Part shown: positions 1 through 10,707 of the stretch, in pieces
Layout: each line of letters opens with the position of its first letter
How positions within the stretch are numbered: position 1 is the stretch's first letter
Source of the DNA: Lucinisca nassula
Lineage: Eukaryota; Mollusca; Bivalvia; Lucinida; Lucinidae
DNA length: 64,000 nucleotides
Assembly (NCBI GenBank): GCA_963580285.1
Contig: OY757011.1
Coordinates: 152,385,245 to 152,449,244 of the forward strand
Direction: 5' to 3'
Notes under the pieces: generated by a model
What the model saw: the letters and a program-made list of their open reading frames with translations, nothing else
Database searches by the model: none
Told to the model about the DNA's origin: nothing
Program-made: the position numbers and the translations under genes

Positions 1-62
1 TACGAACAACGAAGACTATTCAGACTGCATGAATGTGCAGGCTGACCTGAGTCTTCTCACCA
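1..62. repeat. imperfect fold-back repeat, truncated by window start
   Basis: The block has a short inverted arm pair (GAAGACT near 11 and AGTCTTC near 51) around a GCA/TGC-rich centre. The same layout recurs near 618-668, 29745-29812 and 59565-59655, which suggests a loose palindromic MITE family. No termini or target duplication can be seen here. The rest of 63-1530 shows no recognisable gene. Confidence 0.35.
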
Positions 63-1534
63 CACCGAATATGACTTATTTTCATGTTCCCCGAAATTAC
101 TTCCAATAAAACCTTGTCAGCGTGAAATAAATGGGCATCTTCACTTGCTCCTCAGAAAACCAGGGTAGACCAACCAGGTTACCTGAATTAAACTACCTTT
201 TTGCATGCAACAACCATGAATTTCACTCGCACGTGCTAAAAGACGTTCTGTGGAAAAAGGCGGGAAACTCTCAATTAATATTAAAGGGGCGCTTCTGCTA
301 TCAAAGAGGCATTGAATCAATGCCCCCAGCACATGGAAAAAGGGTAACACTGTCACACAAATAATAATGAAAGCTGAAGCTACGCTCCAAGTCTGAGAGC
401 AAAGCGAAAAAACTTGCATATGCATGGTGATCCAAGCCTTTGTAGGCCACAATGCTACATCGCCGACTAGGATCAGCCTGAACATCGATGCAATGTGATC
501 AGTCTTTACTGAACCCTTAAATCTTACGAAGTCACAAGGCTAAGTGAAACCCTTTGCCTTGCATACCGGTTGTGGGTGCGCATGTTCAGTGTTTGCAGGT
601 CGTTGATTAACCAGCGAAGACACATCTTAGCGTACTCATTCATGCAATCCGATTAGAGTCTTCGCTGATCGCATGAGCCTGATGCAGACGATGGGATTTT
701 CACAACATAAATAAGCGAAACTCCTGTGGCTCATCAAGGTTGATCTAAGCACTTGCAGCCTGCGTTTCTCGCAGTCTAATCAGTATTCGGTGAGGGTATG
801 AACCTTCCACTACCACAGGGCTATCCAAAGTGAGAGAAGCGAAAACCATTTGCCTTACAGTGTGCATGTTAATCCGAGTCTTTGGAAGTCGCACACATTT
901 CATGCTAAGTTTTCTTTTTTTCGTGCGCTAGCTCATATACGACCAGTACGATGTTGTAATGATAAACTCGGGAACGGTCCGAAATGCTTGTTCTGGATGC
1001 ATTTTCGGCATTTTTTGTGTGTTCGAAGTATTAAAAATTTTGATTTCTGAAAAAGTTGGGAGTTCGAATTAAATGAGAAAGTTTTCAGCCACAAATTCGA
1101 AATAATTCGAACTGCTAGGGTGTTCCAACTACCGTATTTAACTTCACTACAACTGGTGTGTGGGAATGTGTGGCGGCGGTAAAACGTCTCCCTGCCCTAC
1201 ATCATAGTGTAGATTATATTTTCTTGTCCCTTTGGATTATTGATTCCATTGTGGAATTTGGAAAATATCTTAGGGTCACTGATGAGGCCTAATTTGCCGA
1301 AACTAGCTAGTCTGGCTCAGAAAACATGTGCCCACCATATTTTTCAGTTCTGTGGTGTATTCTTTGCTTCCAAGAATAACTCTTTTATAGAACATATTAA
1401 AGGGGATCACAATTCTATAGGCATGATTTCGTTATGGAAATACAATTTTAAGGACCTTATAGTTGCTACTCTGTTGGCTCTGTCCAACTGAAAAAGGGGT
1501 TTACTCTAAAAGGGGAAGAATTTGCTTCTCAAGG

Positions 1535-1597
1535 GGTCTACTCTAAAAGGGGAGAATTTGCTCCCAAGGAGCAAATTCTTTCCTTTAAGAGTATACC
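1535..1597. repeat. short fold-back hairpin
   Basis: Inverted arms run from about 1535 to 1563 and from 1571 to 1597, carrying the words TACTCTAAAAGG and CCTTTAAGAGTA and an inner GCAAATTC/GAATTTGC pair. A partial direct copy of the left arm sits just upstream at 1500-1530. It is probably a palindromic MITE fragment; no host function is visible. Confidence 0.5.
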
Positions 1598-1746
1598 CTT
1601 TAGACAAATCCAAACGGAAAGTACTTTTGCAGGAGTAGCAGTCATTTTCGCAAATCTTACGTCTTGCAATGCCATTATGGAGTAAGTCCATGGGGCCATT
1701 GAAACGAAAAACAACAGAACATAACTACTACTACTCAGAAAGTGTG

Positions 1747-2045
1747 GCTGGCTGTGGTAGCTCAGTCGGATGCAGTCTGACTGGCGATAAGGAAGACTCG
1801 GGTTCGATACCTACCGGGGTCGGCAACATTCTTTCGTGGAGATTATGAAATCTTTTCTATGGTCATCCTCTCTCTTCCGCTGATTCAGGAAGGGCAGGGG
1901 TCAGTTTTTGGCGACAGAATGTGCACTGGACTGGTAAACCGCTTACGGATAAGCCTGCTCAGGAAAAGCGTGGATAGGTACACTGATATGCTCAAAAAAG
2001 ACCCAAAATCAGTGTTGACTGGGCCGTTAAATACAAATAAACAAG
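1747..2045 (+). mobile_element. tRNA-headed SINE, family V1
   Basis: A tRNA-like head carries a box A match (TAGCTCAGTCGG, 1758-1769) and a box B match (GGTTCGATACC, 1801-1811). It is followed by a body containing CTGGTAAACCGCTTA and a tail GTTGACTGGGCCGTTAAATA. Partial copies lie at 14520-14615 (minus), 15838-16335 (plus, interrupted), 51590-51770 (minus) and 57557-57660. The core and tail resemble the S family, which has a different head. Pol III box spacing and copy number support a SINE. Confidence 0.75.
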
Positions 2046-2189
2046 ACTTGCAAAGTTTACTTCACACAGATAGGAACAGATTTATATATTCTGAACATCT
2101 TTCGGTACGCTCTAATAATAAGTATATGTAAATGTTGGAAAGACAGAGAACTTTATTTTTCCTCATTTATAACGATCGCTGGGTGTAAC

Positions 2190-2410
2190 GGGCATCCATG
2201 GCCTAGTGGATAAGAGTGCTGACTCTTAATCATTAGGTCTCTCAACGGTGTATGTTTGAGCATGGCTCAGGTCACATAATGAGAAGTTCTGCAACGGAAG
2301 GTCAGGAGGTTTTTCATCGGGTACTCTAGTTTTCACTCACCACCGATTAACGATCGGCTTAATGTGAGTGAAATAATCTTGAAAGGATCGTAAAACCAAA
2401 CATAAAAAGA
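2190..2410 (+). mobile_element. tRNA-headed SINE, family T2
   Basis: The head begins CATGGCCTAGTGGATAAGAG (box A) and is followed by a degraded box B near 2250. The body contains CTGCAACGGAAGGTCAGG and the tail is GAAATAATCTTGAAAGG plus a GTAAAACC run. A better-preserved copy is at 4217-4452, and minus-strand copies lie at 33314-33500 and 49866-50003. Confidence 0.75.
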
Positions 2411-2861
2411 TCGCTGGGTGTGTAAAAACAATTTCATGTCTTTGCTACTAGAATTAACGTCAGTGCCAAGGTCGAAGGTTCTAACTCTTCCAAATATATA
2501 AAATATTTAGGGAGCGAAACAAAGTCATAACGTTGATGGGTCGCTGTTTATTGTTCTTCAGCCCAGCACAGATAGAAATAGTTTCTTTTCAAAAACTTCA
2601 TGACTACTAAGTGACCTGCCACCAGTTACAGACTCAGTTGTTATAAGACTTTTTGGCGCATTCGATGGGAGCTATTGTATCTGATAAGCCGAGAGTGGTG
2701 TTCTTTATTTACACTCAATACTTGACGTTTTACTAATCAGTTTCTTTTACAATTAAATTGTGATCCAGAAAGATATACAAAAGGATAGCAAATTTCAGGT
2801 TTTTGCGGAGGTACCGCTCAAAGAAACTGCTGAGGTTTAAGATACAGTCTGATTCGCAGCA

Positions 2862-2968
2862 CTTTGTCTGGGCAGGCTTAGATCTTCCTAGGCGGTTCAG
2901 CAATACTTCAAAGTTCGGTCGGTTTCAGCTCATGCAGTCCAATATATTGCCCCAAGGTCTGATCGGCC
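2862..2968 (-). repeat. inverted fragment of SINE family S
   Basis: On the minus strand the block matches the central part of family S (CCTAGGAAGATCTAAGCCTG region). It abuts a plus-strand S copy head to head, so 2862-3275 is an inverted S pair. It is diverged and lacks ends. Confidence 0.5.
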
Positions 2969-3275
2969 CCCGTCCATCGAGGATTGAAGAAATAGATTGG
3001 GCTGCATGATGCTTCCACGCAGGGCTGATACCGGCCGCACATGAGTAGTGTTAAATCGCCTAGAAAGTCTAAGCCTGCCCAGGAAAAGTGGCTCGAGTCG
3101 GACCGTTCATGCATTTCAACCATTTAGTTTCATTGGGTGACAGGGCTTGAGAAGGAGTTTTATCTGCCCGTTTTATCTCAGTACTGAGTAAAAGTCCCAC
3201 AACATTTGAAGCAATGTCTCAAAAAGACCCATACAGTGTTTACAGGGACGTTAACAACAAATGAAATAGATAACC
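2969..3275 (+). mobile_element. SINE family S (non-tRNA head), diverged copy
   Basis: The copy starts at the family head (CCCCCGTCCATCGAGG), passes through GGGCTGCATGATGCTTCCAC and CAAGCCTG-type core words, and ends at CAGGGACGTTAACAACAAAT. It is one of about nine S copies in the window. The head has no tRNA boxes. Extra bases near 3155-3185 interrupt the usual sequence. Confidence 0.7.
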
Positions 3276-3317
3276 AAGGCCCTACAGAAGGCCTGATGAC
3301 TTAGGAAAAATCTTTTC

Positions 3318-3560
3318 ATATGCCCGTTTGAAAAAAAAAAAAAAAAACGGTCGTATAAAGTTACGGGGTTGGTGTCCGTCCGTCCGTTCGTAAACTTTTT
3401 TTTCGTTTTCGTATAAATCCTACTATACAGTTTTCATCCGATCAAGCCTAAATTGTGTATGTAGTAAGGCTAAGATGTGAAGATATGCCACCAAATATTA
3501 ACAGAGTTATGACCCTTTGAAAAATTCGGTTTACATTTTCGTTTGGTTAAGTTTTGTGCT
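3318..3560 (+). repeat. partial tandem-repeat element, one monomer
   Basis: The block starts with a hairpin-like CCCGTTT..AAACGG end, then CGTCCGTCCGT, then one copy of the monomer seen at 8011-8630 (TTTTCATCCGATCAAG, CAAATATTAACAGAGTTATG). It is a short relative of the element inserted at 7931-9137. 3561-4020 shows no gene. Confidence 0.6.
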
Positions 3561-4019
3561 ATACATGTGCAAACCATATGTAACTTACATTTAGTTTATA
3601 CTTGTCATGGCGTTAAACAATTTACCACAGAATACTCATCACTACCTACCCTTCCTGATACCAAGGTCACAGACTTCGAAATTTTATATACACGTTTTGT
3701 ATTAAAGTTTATTTTTTGTATTCAAAAAATGCACTAAGTGGGATAATGATATCATCTGGCTCAAATCAGAATGTAGACTGACAAGACCAAACCTATTGGA
3801 TGCTTTTTGAAAGCAGCCAACTTGTTAAAAATACCTATGCGCATTGCTGTTATGAAGGCATTGTCAATTAGACCGAAAGCCAAGCTCAAACGACAGTTTT
3901 TTGTTTAAATCGTGAAATACGTGTGCTGTTTAAACATGGATTTTGAGCTTTTGACATCACAAAATGGGCCTTGATTTATTTACTTTACGTTGAGCGACGT
4001 AACGTTATAGTCCTAAACG

Positions 4020-4125
4020 TAAATACATGGGTCAATGGTATGAGTTGCATAGGCGAACAGCGAATGCTCTGGTGCGATTGAAGCTGTATGACCTTAGCCG
4101 TTGGTGGGGCGTAAAACTCAAACAC
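4020..4125 (+). repeat. SINE tail fragment, family T5
   Basis: The block ends in GACCTTAGCCGTTGGTGGGG and CGTAAAACTCAAAC. The same tail appears at 45549-45590. The retroposon tail style is clear, but the head is not recognisable. Confidence 0.45.
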
Positions 4126-4216
4126 TCAATCATTTCATACCTGATGTTTTTGCTTCAATTTTGTTCTTTTTTACCCACGAACGATTTATTTACAGTAGAC
4201 CCGGATACCTTGCTTG

Positions 4217-4452
4217 ATAACGGGCCTCCATGGCCTAGTGGATAAGAGCGCTGACTCTTAGTCATTAGGTCTCTCACCGCCGTAGGTTCGAGCTTCGCTC
4301 GGGCCACGTGTGAGACGCCAAGTTCTGCAACGGAAGGTCAGGTGGTTTTTCTCCGGGTACTCCGGTTTTCACCCACCTCTGATTAACGATCGGCTCGATA
4401 TGAGTGAAATAATCTTGAAAGGGCCGTAAAACCCAAACCAAAAAAAAAAAAT
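4217..4452 (+). mobile_element. tRNA-headed SINE, family T2
   Basis: This is the best T2 copy in the window. Box A is in TGGCCTAGTGGATAAGAGCG and box B in GTAGGTTCGAGCTTCGCTC. The body carries TTCTGCAACGGAAGGTCAGG and the 3' end is GGGCCGTAAAACCCAAACC followed by an A run at 4439-4450. Confidence 0.8.
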
Positions 4453-4799
4453 ACCTTGCTTGATACTTCGTTTCGTTCAAGCTTGGAATTCCGGGTACTA
4501 AAACGCTTCCACGTTTTAATGGTTATCAAACGTTACTGCTATTAATGACCTTTGCCTTGTATCAAAGGTCTTTGATAGTCAGTTTCTTATCTTTGATTCG
4601 AAAGCCTTGTACATATTGCAGTTATTTTCGTTCTTTTTCTCTGCTTCTCTTGTGTGTATTTATGTAATATATGAACCGTTGTCGCCTGTAGGAATCATTC
4701 GTAATCACGGCAATTTAATACATTGTATACTAGTGGACTCTTCCATTGCTTATTTTGGACAGGTCCGTATGTCATATAAGGGGTGATGATAGATAATGA

Positions 4800-5085
4800 A
4801 AATGTTTGATGTTTGTGCTCATTAGAATCGCCTCACCGAGGCGATTCTAATGAGTACACGCAGCACACATTTGCTAGCAGTGTGTACTCATAGGAATAGA
4901 CTCACCGAGGCGATTCAAGTGAGTACACATAGCACACATTTGCCAGATAAAAGACTAAAATCTCCCTAATAATCCCCCAACATTTCTTATTTCTTATCTT
5001 GAGGATTCCCCTAGGGGCTCAAGTATGAGTTCGACCCAGCCATGGGAAACGAGCCATCGGTGTTCGAGCCATCGAAGTTTTACTG
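4800..5085 (+). mobile_element. palindrome-centred MITE, family A, 5' part lost
   Basis: The right part matches the intact family A copies at 23799-24144 and 56420-56764, including the right end CGAGCCATCGAAG. It holds the hairpin cassette twice, at about 4817-4862 and 4880-4940. The second is degraded. The left terminal inverted repeat is not recognisable, and upstream sequence (4718-4800) matches the left end of the TTAA-flanked element at 29231. Confidence 0.65.
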
Positions 5086-5086
5086 C

Positions 5087-5309
<223 letters not shown>

Positions 5310-5322
5310 TGAAATGAAATTT

Positions 5323-5460
5323 ATTTTTCTTCAGTTCATGGAAGTATGAGCGCGGTGGGTCGCGAACAAAGTAAATGAACCCCGAAGGGGTTCATGTAAA
5401 CGTTGCTAGCGACCCACTGTCGTGCATACTTTCATGAAAAGCAGAAAAATTAAGTTTATT
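5323..5460. repeat. long fold-back (palindromic MITE)
   Basis: Outer arms (TTCATGGAAGTATGAGCG, and CGTGCATACTTTCATGAA on the other side) enclose a second arm pair GTGGGTCGC/GCGACCCAC and an inner GAACCCC/GGGGTTC stem. Together they can fold as one long hairpin. No transposase or TSD is evident. 5461-6026 shows no clear gene. Confidence 0.65.
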
Positions 5461-6026
5461 TTTTATATTTACATTATTTGCCCCTCATCAATGGGCGAAA
5501 AAATGCTTGTAGGGCAAACTTTTAAAGCTGAAAAACATTTACACGCTGTTTTTTTTACAAAGAGCTGAGCAGCGTTGACGTCATCAACGCCCGTACAGAA
5601 CAGTGGTTTAGAATTACGTCACTTAACGTCACTGAAAATCATGTGATTCGATGCGTTCATGCACGTATGAACGCAATTGATTTCTATAGGTTTACAGTAG
5701 ACTTTACATTGGAAATGTAAATATTAATCATAATCCAAATTTAGAAACGTTGGTTGTAAAAATATTGACTGTGTCTTAGTCACTATCCCTATATTATGTA
5801 TACCAACGTATTTGTCTATGTATTCCATAGGTTATGTTTATAATGGTGTACTGTTTTTTTTTTATCTTTTTCTCTTTTATTGTTTATATTTTATATCTTG
5901 GCTCCACGGGGATCGCAGCCTTCAAAAGAACATGTTGCTATGCTGTAATGCACAGTGTGAAGAAGTCTTGAGCAGTCCTTTCACTGCATCCATAAAGGAA
6001 ATGCGCTGTCTTATAGACTGTATAAC

Positions 6027-6935
6027 ATGAATGATATTGTAGAGTACAGGATGCGTATAGGACTGCATAACTGTCGACATCTCAAATACAAATGCTTGTC
6101 TCACTTTACCCATTTTGAACTCTTAACATTCTTGTCAATGCTTCTCGTGATGTGTGGCGACATAGAAACCAATCCAGGACCCGTACTAGATTATTTTTCA
6201 CCTTTACAAACATCACTTGATCTAATTATCATGCCATTGCTGTTAGTGCGCTCAGGTGACATTGAATTGAATCCAGGCCCAACGGATCTGCGGGACGATA
6301 CTAGCGTTTCCTCCCATGGATCAGATAATATTGAAGAAGCAGCTATAATGAACAACTTTTCCATAGTTCATTATAATATTCAAAGTATTTCAAATAAAAT
6401 AGATTTAATCGGGGCAGAATTAAAAAACTTTGACATTATTTGTCTAACAGAAACTTGGTTAAATCAGGGAGTGACAGATGATTTAGTCACTATAGAGGGA
6501 TATAAACTTTATATGCGTGACCGAGAAGGGGATAGTCATGGGGGTATATGTGTTTACATAAAAACCAATGTATATTCACACAGTAGATTAGACCTCGAAA
6601 TTCCAGATATAGAATGCATTTGGATGGAACTTAACATTCATAATAAAATTTTTTTGTTGGGTACATTTTACAGACCACCAAATTCTCCTGCTGCAACCCT
6701 GGCTTCCATAGAAGATTCCATTGGTCTTGCTTTTGACACAAATATTAGTAATATTTTTATAACAGGAGATTTTAACCTCGATATTTTGAAGCAAGCAACG
6801 GGTAATAAAATACGCGACATATGTCAACATTTCAACTTGGAGCAACTCATAACGGAACCGACACACAAAACAGAGAATTCGTCTTCCGCTATTGATCTGA
6901 TATTTACTTCCGACAAAAATGCTACATACTTCTAA
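6027..6935 (+). pseudogene. LINE ORF2 N-terminus: tandem 2A motifs plus APE endonuclease
   Basis: This 302-residue reading frame starts with about 40 residues rich in His and Leu. Two 2A-like motifs follow, GDIETNPGP (residues 44-52) and GDIELNPGP (77-85), each preceded by a hydrophobic Leu-rich stretch. From about residue 111 an exonuclease-endonuclease-phosphatase fold is recognisable by VHYNIQSI, LTETWLN, GGICVYI, GTFYRPPNSP, ITGDFNLD and IDLIFTS. In this family the endonuclease nicks target DNA to prime reverse transcription. The frame ends in a TAA created by a frameshift near 6925; homologous sequence continues in another frame. Confidence 0.88.
6156..6281 (+). other. two tandem 2A-like translational recoding motifs
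   Basis: The two motifs lie at 6156-6182 and 6255-6281. Both fit the D(V/I)ExNPGP consensus exactly, and both are preceded by G and by a Leu-rich upstream stretch, which is the part needed for ribosome skipping in known 2As. The 24-residue spacer is polar and aromatic. 2A-like sequences at LINE N-termini are known, where they can also act as targeting signals. Activity here is inferred from sequence only. Confidence 0.8.
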
Positions 6936-7930
6936 GCGGAGTTGGTGATCCCTTTCTCGACCAAAACATCAGATTTCACTGCCCAGTTTTTTTCGTTCTA
7001 AATTTTAAAAAATACATTACACGAGTCTTTCACGGGCATATTTGGCTCTTTGATCGCCGAGACTATCAATCTCTTTCGCAGGAGGTCGAAAATACTAACT
7101 GAAATGAGCTAAAGGACAATTTGACGTTGATACATATGCCAAAAAACATTACTGAAAAAATTTCAAACCTGACTTCTAAACACATTCCTAACAAAACAGC
7201 AAAAATTCGTCAATCTGATCCTCCATGGCTAACTAATGAAATCAAGAAAATGATCCGTAAGAGAAAACGTATATACAACAAATTCAAAAAATCAAAAAGC
7301 ACGGTAGATTTTGACAATTACAAACAAATACGAAATAAAATTAAAGGAGAAATTCGTAAATCTCAGCAATTACAAACAGAAAAATTGGCAAACAAATTAA
7401 AGAACGAAGAAATCAAACAGAAAGACTGGTGGAGAACACTAAAACAGTTTATTAAAGCCGATCAGTCGTCAACACTCCCGCCCCTTTACAAAGAAGATAA
7501 TGTTTATTCAAAAGACGAAGACAAGGCTAATCTAATGAATGACTTCTTTATAGAACAAACAATGCTAAATGATGACAATGCCTCTCTACCCACTGATGTT
7601 CCTCAAGCTCAGAATTTTCTCAGCTTAATCTCAACCACTCCGGCAGAAGTTGAATTAATATTAAAGTCGTTACAATTAGGTAAAGCAGCTGGTCCTGACT
7701 CAATCAACAATCGCATTCTTAAAGAACTAGCTGTTTCTCTATCTGAACCACTCGGTGATCTTTTCAACTTCTCTCTTAGAAAGGGTAAAGTCCCAAATAC
7801 ATGGAAAGAGGCAAACGTGACCCCAATCTTCAAAAAGGACGACCCTTCGATCATATCTAATTATAGACCAATTTCTCTCTTAAGTACTGTAGGCAAAGTC
7901 CTAGAAAAATCGTTCATAAGCACCTTTTTA
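6936..7930 (+). pseudogene. LINE ORF2 linker and RT N-terminal part
   Basis: Homology resumes one frame over right after 6925 (LLSGVGDP), is cut by TGA at 7100-7102, and is then open from 7121. The linker is Lys-rich (WLTNEIKKMIRKRKRIYNKF). RT begins with LGKAAGPDSINNRIL, then TPIFKKDD and NYRPISLLSTVGKVLEK. It is followed by a one-base shift and the insertion at 7931. The next RT residues resume at 9140. The coding match ends abruptly at the insertion boundary. Confidence 0.85.
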
Positions 7931-8010
7931 TACGCCCGTTTTGAAAAAACGGGACGTATTATGTTATGGGGTCCGCGTCTGTCCGTCCGTCCGTCCGTCC
8001 GTAAACTTTT

Positions 8011-8634
8011 CGTTTCCGGATAACTCCTCCTACAGTTTTCATCCGATCAAGTTGAAACTTGGTAGGTAGTAAGACCATGATGTGTAGATGTGCGTAAAGT
8101 TTCGAGAATTAACGTTCGCCAAATATTAACAGAGTTATGCCCCTTTGAAAATTTTGTAAACATTTTCGTTTCCGGATAACTCCTCCTACAGTTTTCATCC
8201 GATCAAGCTGAAACTTGGTAGGTAGTAAGACCATGATGTGTAGATGTGCGTAAAGTTTCGAGAATTAACGTTCGCCAAATATTAACAGAGTTATGTCCCT
8301 TTGAAATTTTTGTAAACATTTTCGTTTCCGGATAACTCCTCCTACAGTTTTCATCCGATCAAGTTGAAACTTGGTAGGTAGTAAGACCATGATGTGTAGA
8401 TGTGCGTAAAGTTTCGAGTATTAACGTTCGCCAAATATTAACAGAGTTATGCCCCTTTGAAAATTTTGTAAACATTTTCGTTTCCGGATAACTCCTCCTA
8501 CAGTTTTCATCCGATCAAGCTGAAACTTGGTAGGTAGTAAGACCATGATGTGTAGATGTGCGTAAAGTTTCGAGAATTAACGTTCGCCAAATATTAACAG
8601 AGTTATGTCCCTGTTATGACTACTGCAATGACCA
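8011..8634 (+). repeat. 156-bp tandem repeat, four units
   Basis: Unit starts (CGTTTCCGGATAACTCC) fall at 8011, 8167, 8323 and 8479, exactly 156 bp apart. Units are nearly identical. The last is cut near 8614 and continues into unrelated sequence and a MITE. Confidence 0.93.
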
Positions 8635-8637
8635 GTC

Positions 8638-8847
8638 TTAACCTTTATTCTGCTGTAGGCGACAAGCCCTATCTTTGCAAACATTGTAGATCCAGATCAG
8701 ATGGCTTCTGAAGAAGTCATCTGATCAGGATCTACACTGACATTCAGTAAATGAACATGTAGAAATAAACTGCATCGAGTAATCTGATTGGTTCAAAGTC
8801 AGATTTGGGTGTGGCTTAATTGAATATTCAGCAGGTTAAAGGCTAAG
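8638..8847 (-). mobile_element. TTAA-flanked palindromic MITE, family D
   Basis: The left edge is TTAACCTTTATTCTGCTG and the right edge AATATTCAGCAGGTTAAAGG. A hairpin core (TGTAGATCCAGATCAGATGG and its inverted partner) lies at about 8688-8737. The other copies are at 24233-24431, 51925-52085 and 58750-58975. The TTAA plus CCYTT ends resemble piggyBac-type MITEs. Confidence 0.65.
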
Positions 8848-9137
8848 CAAATGCTATAAGTGCTCTTTTTTATGTGTTCTAAATTGCTAATCAGATTAAT
8901 TCTAGTTCTAAGCTGTTTGCTGTGGATGCAGCAATACAGGGAAAAGGAAGAAAGCTCTGTTTGTGATGCCCTAGCTCTGGATTCGCACTGTGCATGCTCT
9001 TCTTGCATTTTGCTGTCACCCATTGAAACTTGAAAAATAGTTCCACCATGAATAAGCAATGAATACTGTTTTCAGATTTCAGTCTACCAAATACGAATTT
9101 GCCACGGGCGTATAATGCCCCGCTTGCGGAGCTCTTG

Positions 9138-10474
9138 TTAACTTTATCCGTGACTATAATATACTAACATCTCTTCAGTCAGGATTTATTCCTGGAGACT
9201 CAACTGTTAATCAATTAGTTCATATCTATAATACATTTTGCAAAGCTCTCGACGAAGGTAAAGAAGTACGTGCGGTCTTTTGCGACATTAGTAAAGCCTT
9301 TGACAGAGTATGGCATAAAGGTCTTCTATTCAAAATACACAGCATTGGTATTTCTGGCTCGCTACTGCAATGGTTTACAGATTACTTGAATAATAGACAA
9401 CAAAGAGTAGTGCTACCTGGAGCTGCATCGTCTTGGTCTGTTATCAAAGCAGGAGTCCCACAAGGCTCCATCCTTGGCCCACTTCTGTTTCTGATTTATA
9501 TTAATGACATAGTTTTAGATATACATTCTTCTGTCAGGCTCTTTGCAGATGATACTAGTCTGTTCATAGTGGTGGAGAACCCCATGCAAGCGGCAGCCCA
9601 GATTAACTCTGACCTGGCTAAGATTAACTCATGGGCAACGAAATGGCTTGTGTCTTTCAATCCTGCGAAATCCGAGTCAATGATTTTTTCGCGAAAAATA
9701 AATAAACCCCATCATCCTCCGATATCAATGAAGCAGCAAAACATTAGCGAAGTACACTCTCACAAGCATTTAGGCCTAACTTTTTCGACCGATTGCACCT
9801 GGCACGACCATATAGACAACATCAAAACGAAAGCATGGTTTCGGATTAATATAATGCGCAAACTTAAATTCACACTCGATAGAAAATCCTTACAAACAAT
9901 ATATATTTCTTTTATAAGGCCACTTCTTGAATATGCCGATGTTGTCTGGGACAATTGCACCCGATACGAGGCGAACGAATTAGAAAAAAATCAAAATGAA
10001 GCCGCACGAATCGTTACTGGAGCAACAAAACTTGTATCAATCAACTCCCTTCTCCATGATCTTGGATGGGAATCTCTGGAAGCTCGGAGGCAAAAACACA
10101 AACCTGTACTTTATTACAAAATGCAGAATTTTCTCACACCCGAATACCTATCTTCACTAGTACCACTCACGGTAGGCAGTAGCACAGTTTACGAATTGCG
10201 AAACAATGCCAATCTACAGACTGTCAGAGCTAACTCGCAACTTTATTATACATCTTTTCTCCCGTCGGCGACTCGCAACTGGAACGACTTGCCAGATGAC
10301 AAGAAAAATGCACCCTCATTAGCATTTTTCAAGTATAAACTACAGTCTAACGAAAGAAAACCATCGTTATATTTTTGTGCAGGTAAAAAATTTGGGCAAG
10401 TACATCATACCAGACTAAGACTTAATTGCAGCTCGTTACACGATCATCTCCTTCAAAAAAAATATTCTAAATAA
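9138..10474 (+). pseudogene. LINE ORF2 reverse transcriptase core and thumb
   Basis: The frame is open from 9140 to the TAA at 10474. It contains SLQSGFIPGDSTVNQL, the palm block VFCDISKAFDRVWHKGL, the GVPQGSILGPLLFLIYINDI block, and the catalytic LFADDT (9539-9556). Downstream come the WATKWLVSFNPAKSE and HLGLTFS blocks and the C-terminal SATRNWNDLPDD typical of CR1/Jockey-group elements. There is no RNase H domain. The catalytic residues are intact, yet the protein is split by the upstream insertion. Confidence 0.88.
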
Positions 10475-10707
10475 CTCCTTATGTGCTTGTAGAGCGGTTG
10501 AGGACACGAATCATTATCTCATGGCATGTGAACAGTACACTGACATAAGACAGGACATGTTAAACATTGTCTCAGCTATTTGCCAACCTGCTTTAAACAT
10601 CCTTCTGTGCGGCAGTACTGATCTCTGTGAATGATAACATACAAATATTCTTAGCAGTACAAGATTTTATTATTAAGTCTAAACGATTTTGTACTTCAAA
10701 TTTATAA
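10475..10707 (+). pseudogene. LINE ORF2 C-terminal Cys/His segment
   Basis: After a frameshift at the 10474 stop, the reading frame resumes with LCACRAVEDTNHYLMACEQY. This is the C-x-C...H-x-L-x-x-C pattern seen at the end of many CR1-group ORF2 proteins. A second shift near 10630 leads into FLAVQDFIIKSKRF and a TAA at 10705-10707. No poly(A) or simple-repeat tail is obvious. 10708-11470 shows no gene. Confidence 0.7.

Larger units (their letters stand above)
7931..9137 (+). mobile_element. tandem-repeat element inserted in the LINE RT
   Basis: The insert starts with a terminal hairpin (TACGCCCGTTTT / AAAACGGGACGTA) and a CCGT repeat, and then has four 156-bp monomers. It ends with CACGGGCGTATAATGCCCCG and GAGCTCTTG. 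It splits an RT codon stretch and has TTA on both sides (7928-7930 and 9138-9140), so the empty site can be read. It encodes nothing. Hairpin-ended, tandem-repeat-bearing non-autonomous elements of this type in bivalves have been linked to Helitron-like transposition; that link is an inference here. Confidence 0.75.
6027..10707 (+). mobile_element. CR1/Jockey-type LINE, inactive and interrupted
   Basis: An N-terminal double 2A-like region, an APE-type endonuclease, a linker and a reverse transcriptase with a cysteine-rich C-terminus appear in that order. The reading frame is broken by a frameshift near 6925, a TGA at 7100, a frameshift just before the 7931-9137 insertion, and shifts near 10474 and 10630. 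No ORF1 or 5' UTR can be recognised upstream of 6027. The 3' boundary beyond the last codon (10707) is not defined. Confidence 0.88.

Noticed and set aside
1240..1491. 83-codon open frame
   Set aside because: No recognisable domain, no signal of splicing or conservation; it is within the range expected by chance in AT-rich DNA.
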